Source: Pseudovibrio japonicus
GTDB taxonomy: Bacteria; Pseudomonadota; Alphaproteobacteria; Rhizobiales; Stappiaceae
DNA length: 64,000 nucleotides
Reading direction: 5' to 3'
NCBI RefSeq assembly: GCF_014651595.1
Contig: NZ_BMXE01000004.1
Coordinates: 62,001-126,000 of the forward strand
Below the pieces are notes generated by a model, which made no database searches, was not told where the DNA came from, and was given only the letters and a program-made list of their open reading frames with translations. The translations under genes and the position numbers were made by a program. The stretch's first letter is position 1. The number at the start of each line of letters is the position of its first letter. This document shows positions 51,852 to 61,102 of the stretch, piece after piece.

Positions 51852-53798
51852 ATGAATAAAAGAGTACCTGTGCCGGTCAATCCACCCCATCCAGGGCGTC
51901 GTCGCTTTCTTAAAGGTACTGTTGCAGCTGGCGCATTGCTGGGCGCAAACCTGTCTGGCTTCGGAACCAGTTTTGCCAGCAGCGGCCCCCAAGGCGGCCC
52001 TGTAACGCTCATGGATCCGGGTAGCCAGCAGAAGTTCGTCAATCCACTGCCAATCCCGCCAAGAATTTATGCAACTTCGGATTCTCCGCTCACTATTCCA
52101 ATCGGCGCCACCGCGCAATGGATGGGACTGGTTGATGCTCAGGGTACTCAACTAAGAACCCCCGTTTACGGTTTAGGCGTTGCTGGTCAGTTCACAACCC
52201 CCGGACCAACAATCATTGCAAGACAAAACGAGACCGTGCATGTCAACTGGCAAAACCAGCTACCTGATGACAGACCACACCTTCTACCCGTTGATACGGG
52301 CATGCATATTCCGGATGTGAACTCTCCTGATGGTCAGTTCAGTGCTCAAAAGCCGGTGGTAATTCACCTGCATGGCGGCCATAGTGAAGCCGAAAGCGAT
52401 GGAAATCCACTCGCTTGGTACACTCAGGGTTATCAGTCCACTGGACCGGAGTTCGCTAAGCAAGAATACCAGTATGACAACACGCAGGAAGCCATGGGCG
52501 CGTGGTACCACGATCACACAGTCGGCATGACTCGCCTCAACGTTCATGCCGGTCTGCATGGGATGTATCTGATCAAAGATGACAATGAACAGCGTCTAAT
52601 TGACAATGACATTCTACCGTCAGATCACCACATGATCGACATCTCAATCACCGATGCGCTGTTTGATGATCAAGGCCAGCTCTACTATCCTGGCTGGCAC
52701 GGCCAACCCATTAATCCAATTACACAAAAAGCGATTCAGGACTCGTGGCCAAACCCGTCAATTCTGGACGAGTTCTTCGGAAACTTCATTCTCGTCAACG
52801 GTATGGTCTGGCCCAAAATGGATGTTGAGGCCAACAAGTACCGGTTCCGCCTGCTCAACGCCTCCAGCTCACGCACCTATGTGCTTGAGTTTGAAAACAA
52901 AATGCCGTTCTATCAACTTGGGTCCGATGGCGGTTTCCTGGACAAACCAGTTCAGCTGACCCAGCTGGTCATCAGCCCGGCAGAACGTATGGATGTTCTC
53001 GTGGACTTCACGCAGGCTGCCGGATCTCAGATCATTTTACGCAACCATGGCCCTGAGATTCCATTCCGCGGCTTTGTTGACCCTGCAGATCCGGCAAACG
53101 CAACCAAACTCGTTTATAACGAGGATGGAGAGCGTTCGATCTCCGATGGACACGGCGGACTTGCCCCCATCGCCAGCCCGGATAACACCGGCGTTATCAT
53201 GCGTTTTGACGTGGCCGAGGCCAGTGATGCCATCCCAGCACAAGCCGCTCAGTTCACTGAAACTGTGCCTTTGCGCACACCATACCAACCAATAGCAAGA
53301 GATAACGTCGCCGTTGTACGACAGCTCATTGTCTATCCTCAGGATGACGACCTGGGCCGCGAACTGAACCTGCTTGGTACACCAGAATCCGGCTCCGTGT
53401 TCTTCATGGACCCTGTCACAGAAAATGTGGCCCTCAACACCACAGAGGTCTGGGAAGTCTACAACGCCACCGCTTCCGGACACCCCATACACGTGCATCA
53501 GGTGCAGTTTGAGGTGATCGACCGTCAGGAATTTGATTGGGAATTCACGCCCCGCGAGCAACCGCTGATGAACACCGGAAGGACCTTCGAAGGTGCTACC
53601 ATTGAGCTTCAGGGTGTCAAGGGAGATAGGGTCCTGCCACAGCCAAATGAGCAAGGCAGGAAAGACACGGTCATCGCCCTACCTGGGCAGGTCACGCGTA
53701 TCATTGCCCATTTTGACCTTCCTGGTGAATATGTATGGCACTGTCATATTATCACCCACGAAGACTATGACATGATGCGTAAATTCGTGGTGACATAG
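51852..53798 (+). CDS. Tat-exported multicopper oxidase
   Basis: This 648-residue protein has a twin-arginine signal (R-R-R-F-L-K-G at residues 16-22). All four copper-binding motifs are visible: H-L-H-G-G-H, W-Y-H-D-H-T-V-G, H-P-I-H-V-H and H-C-H-I-I-T-H-E-D-Y-D-M-M. The lay-out resembles CotA/SufI-like laccases and bilirubin-oxidase-type enzymes, which oxidise metals or phenols in the periplasm with oxygen. The last motif has Met as axial ligand for type 1 copper. The chromate transporter gene follows after 34 bases. Confidence 0.9.
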   Translation: MNKRVPVPVNPPHPGRRRFLKGTVAAGALLGANLSGFGTSFASSGPQGGPVTLMDPGSQQKFVNPLPIPPRIYATSDSPLTIPIGATAQWMGLVDAQGTQLRTPVYGLGVAGQFTTPGPTIIARQNETVHVNWQNQLPDDRPHLLPVDTGMHIPDVNSPDGQFSAQKPVVIHLHGGHSEAESDGNPLAWYTQGYQSTGPEFAKQEYQYDNTQEAMGAWYHDHTVGMTRLNVHAGLHGMYLIKDDNEQRLIDNDILPSDHHMIDISITDALFDDQGQLYYPGWHGQPINPITQKAIQDSWPNPSILDEFFGNFILVNGMVWPKMDVEANKYRFRLLNASSSRTYVLEFENKMPFYQLGSDGGFLDKPVQLTQLVISPAERMDVLVDFTQAAGSQIILRNHGPEIPFRGFVDPADPANATKLVYNEDGERSISDGHGGLAPIASPDNTGVIMRFDVAEASDAIPAQAAQFTETVPLRTPYQPIARDNVAVVRQLIVYPQDDDLGRELNLLGTPESGSVFFMDPVTENVALNTTEVWEVYNATASGHPIHVHQVQFEVIDRQEFDWEFTPREQPLMNTGRTFEGATIELQGVKGDRVLPQPNEQGRKDTVIALPGQVTRIIAHFDLPGEYVWHCHIITHEDYDMMRKFVVT

Positions 53799-53832
53799 CC
53801 CGCCCAGCCAAGAAGTCAGGCATCCTGTTGCA

Positions 53833-55140
53833 ATGAGAGATATCGTAGAAACCGCCTTGCCTAGTGGCCCGCCACCACCGTCATTAGGTAAGGCAATCGC
53901 CACCTTTGCGCGAATTGGAATACTCTCGTTTGGTGGGCCAGCCGCACAGATTGCCCTGATGAACCGCATTCTGGTGGATGAAAAAAAGTGGCTCACACAA
54001 AAGCAGTATCTCAGTGCGCTGAGCTTCTGCATGCTCCTTCCCGGTCCCGAGGCTATGCAGCTGGCAGTCTATTCCGGCTGGAAACTGCACGGCTTGTTTC
54101 TGGGCCTCATGGCTGGGATCTTGTTCGTTCTACCCGGCGCAATTGTCGTCCTGACCCTTGCAATCATATATGGCGCGTTTGGTGATGTACCGGTCGTTTC
54201 ATCCCTGTTTCTTGGAGTGAAAGCGGCAGTCTTTATCATTGTGGTGCAAGCACTTATGCGGCTTTCCAAGAGCGCTCTTGCCGGTACAGCCCACTGGGTG
54301 ATCGCAGCGCTCGCCTTCATCGGCATCTTCTTTCTATCCCTGCCATACCCGCTAATTGTGATCGCTGCGGCTCTCTACGGCCTGTGCTTCAGTAAAACGG
54401 CAAAACAGGAGGCGACGGAGCACATCACCCATGGCACCTCCATTCGCCAGACAATAACCACACTACTCATTTGGTTAGCCATTTGGTTCGTGCCTTTGGC
54501 AGTGGTGGACTACATGACCAGTCCGTCAATCCTGGGGGATATTGGCACCTTCTTCTCCAAACTTGCACTGGTAACATTCGGCGGCGCCTATACTGTGCTG
54601 GCCTATATGGCTCAGGATGTGGTCACCCAATTCGGATGGCTAACCGCCCATGAGATGCTGGACGGCTTCGGTCTGGCAGAAACCACTCCGGGACCGCTCA
54701 TTCTGGTGACGGAATTTGTAGGATACCTTGCTGCCTACCATCAGGGCGGCTTCTGGTTTGGTCTTGCCGGTGCCGCAGTAACCTTGTGGGCGACCTTCAT
54801 TCCCTGCTTCATGATGATCTTTACGGGCGCGCCCTATATCGAATGGATCAGCGCCCAGCCACGCCTCAATGGAGCACTTGCGGCAATCACCGCTGCTGTG
54901 GTCGGCGTAATCCTGAACCTGTCCCTCTGGTTCGGCCTGCATGTCCTGTTCCAGACCGTCAATCAGGAACACTACGCCATCTTCACCCTCTGGCGCCCAG
55001 AGCTCTCCTCAATAGACTGGCACATCGTAGTCCTCTCAACCCTATGCGCCGTCGGCCTGCTATGGCTGCGTTGGGGCATCCTGACAGTTCTCTTCCTCTC
55101 AGCTTTGCTGGGTTGGGGCCTTGTTACCTTTGTGGGTTAA
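53833..55140 (+). CDS. chrA: Chromate transporter ChrA, two-domain form
   Basis: This inner membrane protein has 435 residues and two homologous halves. The first carries F-G-G-P-A-A-Q and L-L-P-G-P-E-A-M-Q-L-A, and the second F-G-G-A-Y-T-V-L and T-T-P-G-P-L-I-L. About ten to twelve membrane segments are expected. ChrA exports chromate, so pairing with a multicopper oxidase suggests metal stress defence. The spacing of 34 bases makes co-transcription likely. Confidence 0.9.
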   Translation: MRDIVETALPSGPPPPSLGKAIATFARIGILSFGGPAAQIALMNRILVDEKKWLTQKQYLSALSFCMLLPGPEAMQLAVYSGWKLHGLFLGLMAGILFVLPGAIVVLTLAIIYGAFGDVPVVSSLFLGVKAAVFIIVVQALMRLSKSALAGTAHWVIAALAFIGIFFLSLPYPLIVIAAALYGLCFSKTAKQEATEHITHGTSIRQTITTLLIWLAIWFVPLAVVDYMTSPSILGDIGTFFSKLALVTFGGAYTVLAYMAQDVVTQFGWLTAHEMLDGFGLAETTPGPLILVTEFVGYLAAYHQGGFWFGLAGAAVTLWATFIPCFMMIFTGAPYIEWISAQPRLNGALAAITAAVVGVILNLSLWFGLHVLFQTVNQEHYAIFTLWRPELSSIDWHIVVLSTLCAVGLLWLRWGILTVLFLSALLGWGLVTFVG

Positions 55141-55159
55141 AATTAGACCCGCAAGAAAA

Positions 55160-55189
55160 TGCCACAGCACGCGAGAAGCGGCTGCGGCA
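55160..55189. terminator. Possible bidirectional hairpin between convergent chrA and adh
   Basis: TGCCACAGC (55160-55168) and GCTGCGGCA (55181-55189) pair with one non-canonical position. The T run is poor, so this is a weak terminator candidate between the two convergent genes. Confidence 0.35.
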
Positions 55190-55217
55190 CTCTTAGTCTG
55201 TGTGAGTCTTTTCTAGC

Positions 55218-56234
55218 CTAGAGGTCCATTACGATACGGCCATCAATCTTTCCGTTGCGCATGCGATCGAAGATATCGTTGACGTTCTCCAGCGGCTCTG
55301 TGCTGTAGTGCGCAGCTACTTTGCCTTCGCCGGCAAACTCCAATGATTCACGCAGGTCATTTCGTGTGCCCACAATGGAGCCGCGCAATGTTTTGCGGTT
55401 GAGCACCATATCAAAGATGTTCAGCGGAAAATCCTCAGGAGGCAGACCAACAAGGCTCATGGTCCCGCCACGTGCCAACATGCCAACACCCTGCTGGAAG
55501 CTCTTGCCAGCCACCGCAGTCACCAGCACACCTTCAGCGCCGCCACCAGCTTGCACTTCAGCCACAGGGTCACACTTGAAGGCATTGAGCGTCATGTCAG
55601 CGCCAAGTGATTTCGCCAGCTTCAGCTTATCTTCTGCAATGTCCACCGCGATAACATGCATGCCCATGGCCTTGGCATACTGCACTGCCAGGTGGCCAAG
55701 CCCGCCAATACCGGAAATCACCACGGTTTGTCCCGGCTTTGCCTCGGTTTCCTTCAGGCCCTTATAAACGGTCACACCAGCGCAAAGGATTGGTGCGGCA
55801 GGGGCAAACTCAAGCTCTTTTGGAATATGAGCCACAAAGTTCGGATCCGCCAACGAATATTCTGCAAAGCTGCCATTGACGCTGTAACCGGAGTTCTGCT
55901 GCGATTCACAAAGGGTTTCCCAGCCATCTACGCAGTGGCGGCAGCAGCGGCAAGCGGTATGAAGCCACGGGATCCCGACCCGGTCCCCTTCCTTCACACC
56001 AGTCACATTACGACCCTTTTCAACCACAATACCAACGCCTTCATGGCCCGGAATAAAGGCTGGTGTCGGCTTAACCGGCCAATCACCTTCCACCGCGTGC
56101 AAGTCGGTATGACACACACCAGTGGCCTCAATTTTCACCAGAATGCCATCATCGGTAACAGTAGGCTTTTCAACTTCACACACGTCCAGAGGTGCACCAA
56201 ACTCGCGCACAACGGCCGCTTTCATCATAGACAT
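55218..56234 (-). CDS. Zinc-dependent alcohol dehydrogenase, AdhP-like
   Basis: This medium-chain dehydrogenase of 338 residues has catalytic zinc residues in G-V-C-H-T-D-L-H and G-H-E-G-V-G, and a structural zinc cluster C-R-C-C-R-H-C. The Rossmann motif is G-I-G-G-L-G-H-L-A-V. It oxidises primary alcohols with NAD. I start at the ATG at 56234 because AAGGAG lies six bases upstream; the frame extends further up to 56300 without a ribosome site. It is transcribed alone toward chrA. Confidence 0.92.
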   Translation of the reverse strand: MSMMKAAVVREFGAPLDVCEVEKPTVTDDGILVKIEATGVCHTDLHAVEGDWPVKPTPAFIPGHEGVGIVVEKGRNVTGVKEGDRVGIPWLHTACRCCRHCVDGWETLCESQQNSGYSVNGSFAEYSLADPNFVAHIPKELEFAPAAPILCAGVTVYKGLKETEAKPGQTVVISGIGGLGHLAVQYAKAMGMHVIAVDIAEDKLKLAKSLGADMTLNAFKCDPVAEVQAGGGAEGVLVTAVAGKSFQQGVGMLARGGTMSLVGLPPEDFPLNIFDMVLNRKTLRGSIVGTRNDLRESLEFAGEGKVAAHYSTEPLENVNDIFDRMRNGKIDGRIVMDL

Positions 56235-56527
56235 GACGGGCTCCTTAACCAGCTTTCCCTGTGTGGGCCAGGGCGGCGCCAAAGCATACAGGGAAAGCAA
56301 AATCCTCCAAAATACAGGCAGGTTTTGCCAGCATTTAAGAGGAGCCTAACAAACAGGAGACCAAGTAGAAAAGAGATGATATTTCAAGTATACTTAGGAA
56401 GTTAATAACGTGACATCACAGTCATTCAACCTTGAAAAACCCAACGCCCCACTCAAAAAAATGCAGTCCCAAGGCCGAAGCCCTCACTTACACACAACTC
56501 TATAAATGAAATTAATTCAGTAACTTA

Positions 56528-56552
56528 GGTGAAATACGTAACGTACTTCACC
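56528..56552. promoter_or_regulatory. Near-perfect 25-bp palindrome, candidate operator
   Basis: Half-sites GGTGAAATACGT and ACGTACTTCACC are symmetric around a central A, with one mismatched pair. It lies about 290 bases upstream of the adh start. Its length and symmetry suggest a dimeric regulator site; no adjacent regulator gene is present in the window. Confidence 0.55.
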
Positions 56553-56702
56553 CAATGGGATGAATTTTTTCCATCAATCGAAAGCCCTGCTGAAACCACC
56601 GCAAGCCCCTACTCTCTTGCCATAAACCTCAAGTAATTGAAGTAAACGTACCTACATATAAACTTAAATAGGACCAATTTGTAAGTAAAAATACTAAATA
56701 CG

Positions 56703-56722
56703 GCATAAGGTAGATTATGGAA
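56703..56722 (-). repeat. Right copy of the 20-bp inverted repeat
   Basis: This is the exact reverse complement of 51404-51423. The two copies bracket the multicopper oxidase, chrA and adh genes. Confidence 0.75.
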
Positions 56723-56804
56723 TAACTTGTAATTATTACAGTTTAACATAAACCTCTAAAGTATTCAAGCAAACAAGCTGCGCCGCTCACTCAGAACGTT
56801 GCTT

Positions 56805-57668
56805 TCATAGGTGTTCATCACGATCACTCAATCCCAACAGACGGCGTGCACGTAAGATAACGGCGGTATCCACCATCTTGCCATCAACCACAAATGCGCC
56901 TTTTCCGGCTGCTTCCTTCTGTTTTTCAAGCACGTTCCGAGCCCATTTCACTTCGTCCTCATCAGGCTCAAAGCACATATTGATCACGCTGACCTGGGAA
57001 GGGTGAATGGCAAACTTGCCATTGTAGCCCATGTCTCTCGCGTTTCGGGATTCATCCTCAAGGCCCTCAGGGTCATTGAAATCAAGAAACACCCCGTCGA
57101 TCGCCCAAAGGTCATTTTGAACCGCTGCATTGAGGAGCTGACCACGCGGCCACACAAGACTGTTCCACGCCATGGTACCACCGGTTTCCGCCGTATAGTC
57201 CTCGTAGCCAAAGGCTAGCGAATGAAGTGGCGCATGGGTCGAGGCAATCGCTTCAGCATTGGAAAGCCCAGCTGGCGTCTCCAGAAGTGCACAGACCCGA
57301 AACATCTCTCTGGACTGGTGATGCTTCAACAAGTGATGCAGCTGCTCCACATCACGCGGGCTCTCGCACTTGGGCAGGAAAACCCAATCGGGCATATGAG
57401 CCAACTCCAGTAACAGCAACACATCCTTTAAACCATCCGGTGTGCTCAGCGAGGAAATGCGAATACCAATCTCGCAGCCCTCCTGCCCGCGGATCTTGTC
57501 CTGAAGACCCCGCAGCAAGTCACGAGCCGCCGGTTTGTCCTTGGCTGCAACGCCGTCTTCCAGATCAAGCACCACACATTCAGCTTCTGATGTAATCGCT
57601 TTGTCGAAGAGATGTGCTTTTTCTGCAGGTAACAACAACAAGCTTTTCAAACCGAAACTCCAACTCAA
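56805..57668 (-). CDS. CitE/HpcH-family lyase (malyl- or citramalyl-CoA lyase-like)
   Basis: This 287-residue TIM-barrel protein has the CitE marks L-L-L-L-P-A-E, V-L-D-L-E-D-G-V-A, L-L-E-T-P-A-G-L, G-Y-E-D-Y and G-K-F-A-I-H-P-S-Q. The Glu and Asp in E-T-P and L-D-F-N-D would bind Mg. Family members cleave malyl-, beta-methylmalyl- or citramalyl-CoA, or hydrolyse malyl-CoA. The start appears to be TTG without a strong ribosome site, so the true N-terminus is uncertain. It diverges from a MaoC hydratase. Confidence 0.8.
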   Translation of the reverse strand: MSWSFGLKSLLLLPAEKAHLFDKAITSEAECVVLDLEDGVAAKDKPAARDLLRGLQDKIRGQEGCEIGIRISSLSTPDGLKDVLLLLELAHMPDWVFLPKCESPRDVEQLHHLLKHHQSREMFRVCALLETPAGLSNAEAIASTHAPLHSLAFGYEDYTAETGGTMAWNSLVWPRGQLLNAAVQNDLWAIDGVFLDFNDPEGLEDESRNARDMGYNGKFAIHPSQVSVINMCFEPDEDEVKWARNVLEKQKEAAGKGAFVVDGKMVDTAVILRARRLLGLSDRDEHL

Positions 57669-57871
57669 TCCGTTGATGACGTTTGGTTAGATTTTAGATC
57701 AGTAACATTTAATTTCCCAAGAATGTTTAGGATTAAAGCACGTCCATTTGATGACAAAACCTGGAAGCTGAAAGTGTCAGCCAGATCGCGCCGGAGCATA
57801 CAACCAGCCCCCTGCCCGTCACACAAAGCGCGAAGCGGTTGACCACAAAACAGGCTGAGAGGAGCCGCCCC

Positions 57872-58915
57872 ATGTATTCAGCCTATGCGCAACTTTCAGA
57901 GACCCGTTTTCTGGAGATCTACGGCCTGAATTTCGAGGAGTTCTCAGAAGGTCAGGTCTTCCACCATCGCCCTGGCCTGACGGTTTCCCAGCAGGATAAT
58001 GCTCAGGAAGCGCTAGATACCTTCAACGCCGCAATGTTGCACTATGATGGCCATTACGCAGCGCAAACGGAATTCAAAAAGCCGCTGGTGGTCTCCACAC
58101 TGACACTGCAAAGGATCTTCGGCATGAGCTGGAAGACCTTCGCACGCAAAGACCGCATTGTGGCAATTGAAGAGATCACCATGACCGCCCCCGTTTTTGG
58201 CGGTGATACGCTCTATTGCACGAGCAAGATCATTTCAGTAGGCCACACCGCAGGCAACACCGGTACTGTCACGGTGAAAGCATCCTGCACCAATCAGGAA
58301 GGCGTTGAAGTCGCTGCCCTCACCTACACGCTCACCATCTTTAAAAAGGGCAAGCATCCGGTCTGGGGCAATCTGCCGGGGAGTTGCAGCAACCCATGGT
58401 TTCTCGCCTATCACAAGCGCGAGGACGGCTCACTGCAGGAAACAACGGGCATCTTCTTTGAAGGGTTTGCCAAAGGTCAGGTTTTTGAGCATAGACCGCA
58501 GATCACCCTGCATCCCTCCTCCATGCTCCAGCACGCCGCACAGAACATGCAGTGGCATCCGCTCTATCACAATCCGGAGTTCGCCCGACAAACCTACGGC
58601 AGAGACCGCCTGCCCGCATGCGAGCTGCATGTCCTGTCATTGATAACAGCTGCAACGACAACCACCTTTGGCCGTGTGGTGGCCAATCTTGGTTGGACCG
58701 ATACAAAGCTGTCTCGCCACTTCTATACCCAAGACCGTTTCAGGGTGGAAAGCGAAGTCCTCGCGGCGCGGGCCAGCCATTCCCGACCCGATCAAGGCAT
58801 TTTGACTATCAAAACCGTCGCCCGCGACCAAAACGAGGAGGAAGCTGTCTCCTTCATTCGCACCCTTTTGGTCTACCGCGAGGACAAAGGCCCTTACTCT
58901 GCCGCAGGTTATTGA
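57872..58915 (+). CDS. Double-hotdog MaoC-like hydratase (mesaconyl-CoA hydratase-like)
   Basis: This 347-residue protein consists of two hotdog domains: residues about 10-165 and 190-340. The halves share the G-Q-V-F-x-H-R-P motif (E-G-Q-V-F-H-H-R-P-G and K-G-Q-V-F-E-H-R-P-Q). The length and the duplication fit mesaconyl-CoA (beta-methylmalyl-CoA) hydratase. With the CitE-like lyase opposite, it would hydrate mesaconyl-CoA or a related C5 unit before cleavage. ATG 57872 behind GAGAGGAG is preferred to the TTG at 57839. Confidence 0.75.
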   Translation: MYSAYAQLSETRFLEIYGLNFEEFSEGQVFHHRPGLTVSQQDNAQEALDTFNAAMLHYDGHYAAQTEFKKPLVVSTLTLQRIFGMSWKTFARKDRIVAIEEITMTAPVFGGDTLYCTSKIISVGHTAGNTGTVTVKASCTNQEGVEVAALTYTLTIFKKGKHPVWGNLPGSCSNPWFLAYHKREDGSLQETTGIFFEGFAKGQVFEHRPQITLHPSSMLQHAAQNMQWHPLYHNPEFARQTYGRDRLPACELHVLSLITAATTTTFGRVVANLGWTDTKLSRHFYTQDRFRVESEVLAARASHSRPDQGILTIKTVARDQNEEEAVSFIRTLLVYREDKGPYSAAGY

Positions 58916-58966
58916 TCTGGCTCCGTATTCTCCTATGATGCATGGCCATAAGGGAGGTCGGGAAGC

Positions 58967-59692
58967 GTGGAACAGACAATCTTCGGGAAGCCAACAAGGC
59001 AGCAGCTGGCGGCACAAAACAATGCGGACCTTTACAAGCACATGTTCAAGGCCCACGGCATTGCCTTTGAGGTTTCAAAGGGCCTGTTTCAGTGCACCGT
59101 CCAGCCCCTGCCATTTTACTCAAGCATCGTCACGCTGAATCCGGCCACATCACCAGATCCAATCAACAAGCTTGCCGGTAGCGCCCACTTTGATCTTTAC
59201 GTCAAGGACAGCTTTGCAGATCTGCCGCTGGCCAACTCAGGCTTTCTGCAGCTTTTTGACGCAAACTGGTTTCGTTTTGACGAGAGAGGCGACGTAAACA
59301 CCACCGGTTGGGAGAAAGTCGCCACGCCAAGCCAGTTGAAACACTGGGAGGCAGCATGGAAGGACGGTGGCAATCAAACCGCACAGACCATGTTTCCCTC
59401 AAATCTGCTGGACGATACCGAGATCACCTTTTGGGGCTATAAGCAGGCAGGCAGTTACACGAAAGGCTTCATAGGTAACGATTGCGGACACGCAACCGGG
59501 CTTTCCAATGTCTTTGCCAATACGTTGTGCCCGCATACCTACCATGAAATGGCGCAGCTCCTGCAAACATGGCGCCCACAAAAGCCAGTTGTCGGCTACA
59601 CCCGCGGCCAAGCCCTAGAACACGCCTTACAGGCAGGCTTTGAAAGCACCGGAGACCTGAGGGTCTGGCTCAAACCAGTCTCGCCAAGCTGA
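58967..59692 (+). CDS. Putative GNAT-fold acetyltransferase-like protein
   Basis: This 241-residue protein has no family I can name securely. The last part (V-V-G-Y-T-R-G-Q-A-L-E-H-A-L-Q-A-G-F-E-S-T-G-D-L-R-V-W) resembles the end of GNAT domains, where a helix, G-F and final strands follow. The N-terminal half is beta-rich. The GTG start lies nine bases after GGGAGG and 51 bases downstream of the hydratase, so co-transcription is likely. A terminator follows. Confidence 0.5.
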   Translation: MEQTIFGKPTRQQLAAQNNADLYKHMFKAHGIAFEVSKGLFQCTVQPLPFYSSIVTLNPATSPDPINKLAGSAHFDLYVKDSFADLPLANSGFLQLFDANWFRFDERGDVNTTGWEKVATPSQLKHWEAAWKDGGNQTAQTMFPSNLLDDTEITFWGYKQAGSYTKGFIGNDCGHATGLSNVFANTLCPHTYHEMAQLLQTWRPQKPVVGYTRGQALEHALQAGFESTGDLRVWLKPVSPS

Positions 59693-59719
59693 CGACCAGC
59701 ACTGTCACCCCTAACATCA

Positions 59720-59745
59720 AAAAGCCCGGAACAACCCGGGCTTTT
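59720..59745. terminator. Bidirectional Rho-independent terminator
   Basis: AAAAGCCCGG (59720-59729) pairs perfectly with CCGGGCTTTT (59736-59745). The A run on one side and T run on the other let it serve both the GNAT-like gene (+) and the M20 peptidase gene (-), whose stop codon lies at 59749. Confidence 0.88.
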
Positions 59746-59748
59746 CAT

Positions 59749-60960
59749 TTATCGCAGCAAGGTCTTCAAGGCGTCGGCCACAATAATTGTCGCCGCCTTC
59801 AGGTCAGATAGTTGAAGGTGCTCATCAGCGCCATGCGCATTAGCCTCTGGAATAGAACGCGGCCCTGCGCCATAAAGCACCGTTGGAATACCTGCCTCCG
59901 CATAATGGCGCGCATCCGTGTAGAGCGGTGCACCGGTGGCTTTCAGATCAATGCCCAAAACCTCTTTGGCCGGCCATTTCAACGCTTCCACCAGTTTTTT
60001 GGCGCCCGGTAGCTCGCGCAAAGGCTCAGCGATCATGATACGCCGGCACTCCACTTCCACACCGCGATCTGCCGGCACCACAGATTCAATCAGCTCAATA
60101 AGCTGCTCTTCCACCTGCTCGCCGCTCTCTTCAGGGATCAGCCGCCGGTCAATGCGCAGCGAAACCCGGTCCGGCACCACATTGGTGTTGATGCCGCCTG
60201 AAATCAGCCCGACAGTGATCTGCGGTGAACCAATGCCCTCCTGCACGCTGGAGACAGACTTCAAACGCTCCCGCTCGCAATAGATTGCCGCAAGAACAGG
60301 CGTTGCCGCCTGCAAGGCATCAGCACCATTCTCCGGCATCGCCGCATGGGCCTGCCGGCCACGGAAGATCACTTCCATATGCAAACAGCCATTGTGAGCC
60401 GTCGTGGCGGCATAGGAAAACCCGGCGGAAATCGCATAGTCTGGCTTGGTCAGCCCTTGCTCGAGAAGCCATTTTGGGCCTACAAAGCCGCCTGTTTCCT
60501 CATCATAGGTCAGATGCAGCTCCACAGAGCCTTCCAGCTCATCCGCATATTCGCGAAGAGCTAGAAGCGCAAAAGCATAAGTCGCAAAATCACCTTTGGA
60601 CACAGCCGCACCACGGCCATAAAGCGCACCATCTTCAATCTCGGCGCCATAAGGCTCCTTCGACCAGCCTTCTCCCGGAGGCACAACATCCCCATGGGCG
60701 TTGAGCGCAATCACTGGTCCCAATCCGTTGCCAAATGTCTCACGCACAATCAGATTGGTGACGGACACCATCCCGTTCTGACGCACAAACGGTTCTGGCA
60801 CCGGATGTTTTTCAACGGCAAAGCCTAGGCCTTCAAGCAGCTCAGCAGTCCGCAATGCGTGGCGCTCCGTATCCCCCGGCGGGTTATCGCTAGGCACCTG
60901 GACCAATTCGCGCAGGAACTCAACCTGCTCCGCAAACCGGCTTTCTATCGCGGCCTTCAT
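59749..60960 (-). CDS. M20-family zinc peptidase/amidohydrolase (ArgE/DapE-like)
   Basis: This 403-residue hydrolase has the M20 marks: A-H-G-D-V-V-P-P-G near residue 95, Y-G-R-G-A-A-V-S-K-G-D, the catalytic D-E-E-T-G-G, and a late H in A-N-A-H-G-A-D-E. It has a dimerisation domain in the middle. Family members deacylate amino acids or cleave ureido compounds. Being next to urate genes suggests a purine or amide substrate, but the sequence resembles ArgE/DapE rather than allantoate amidohydrolase. The ATG at 60960 follows GGGAG; a GTG two codons earlier is possible. Confidence 0.82.
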   Translation of the reverse strand: MKAAIESRFAEQVEFLRELVQVPSDNPPGDTERHALRTAELLEGLGFAVEKHPVPEPFVRQNGMVSVTNLIVRETFGNGLGPVIALNAHGDVVPPGEGWSKEPYGAEIEDGALYGRGAAVSKGDFATYAFALLALREYADELEGSVELHLTYDEETGGFVGPKWLLEQGLTKPDYAISAGFSYAATTAHNGCLHMEVIFRGRQAHAAMPENGADALQAATPVLAAIYCERERLKSVSSVQEGIGSPQITVGLISGGINTNVVPDRVSLRIDRRLIPEESGEQVEEQLIELIESVVPADRGVEVECRRIMIAEPLRELPGAKKLVEALKWPAKEVLGIDLKATGAPLYTDARHYAEAGIPTVLYGAGPRSIPEANAHGADEHLQLSDLKAATIIVADALKTLLR

Positions 60961-61102
60961 GAACACTCCCTTTGAATTTTATAGCCTTGCTAATCCAATG
61001 GATCACTGTGCTGGTTGCAAGCCTATTATCACTTACACAGCCCTGTTCCGGTGGATTATTGCGCATCAAGCATACATGCAAGTCCCAAAGCGACAGAAAT
61101 GT

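Larger units (their letters stand above)
56235..56804. other. AT-rich 570-bp spacer upstream of adh with near-perfect palindrome
   Basis: No gene is seen. It contains the 25-bp palindrome at 56528-56552 and the right copy of the 20-bp inverted repeat at 56703-56722. The spacer is clearly richer in A+T than the coding regions around it. The adh promoter must lie within it on the minus strand. Confidence 0.5.

Noticed and set aside
55656-56405. A 249-codon plus-strand frame opposite the alcohol dehydrogenase
   Set aside because: It is antisense to a gene with full zinc and Rossmann motifs and shows no domain pattern.
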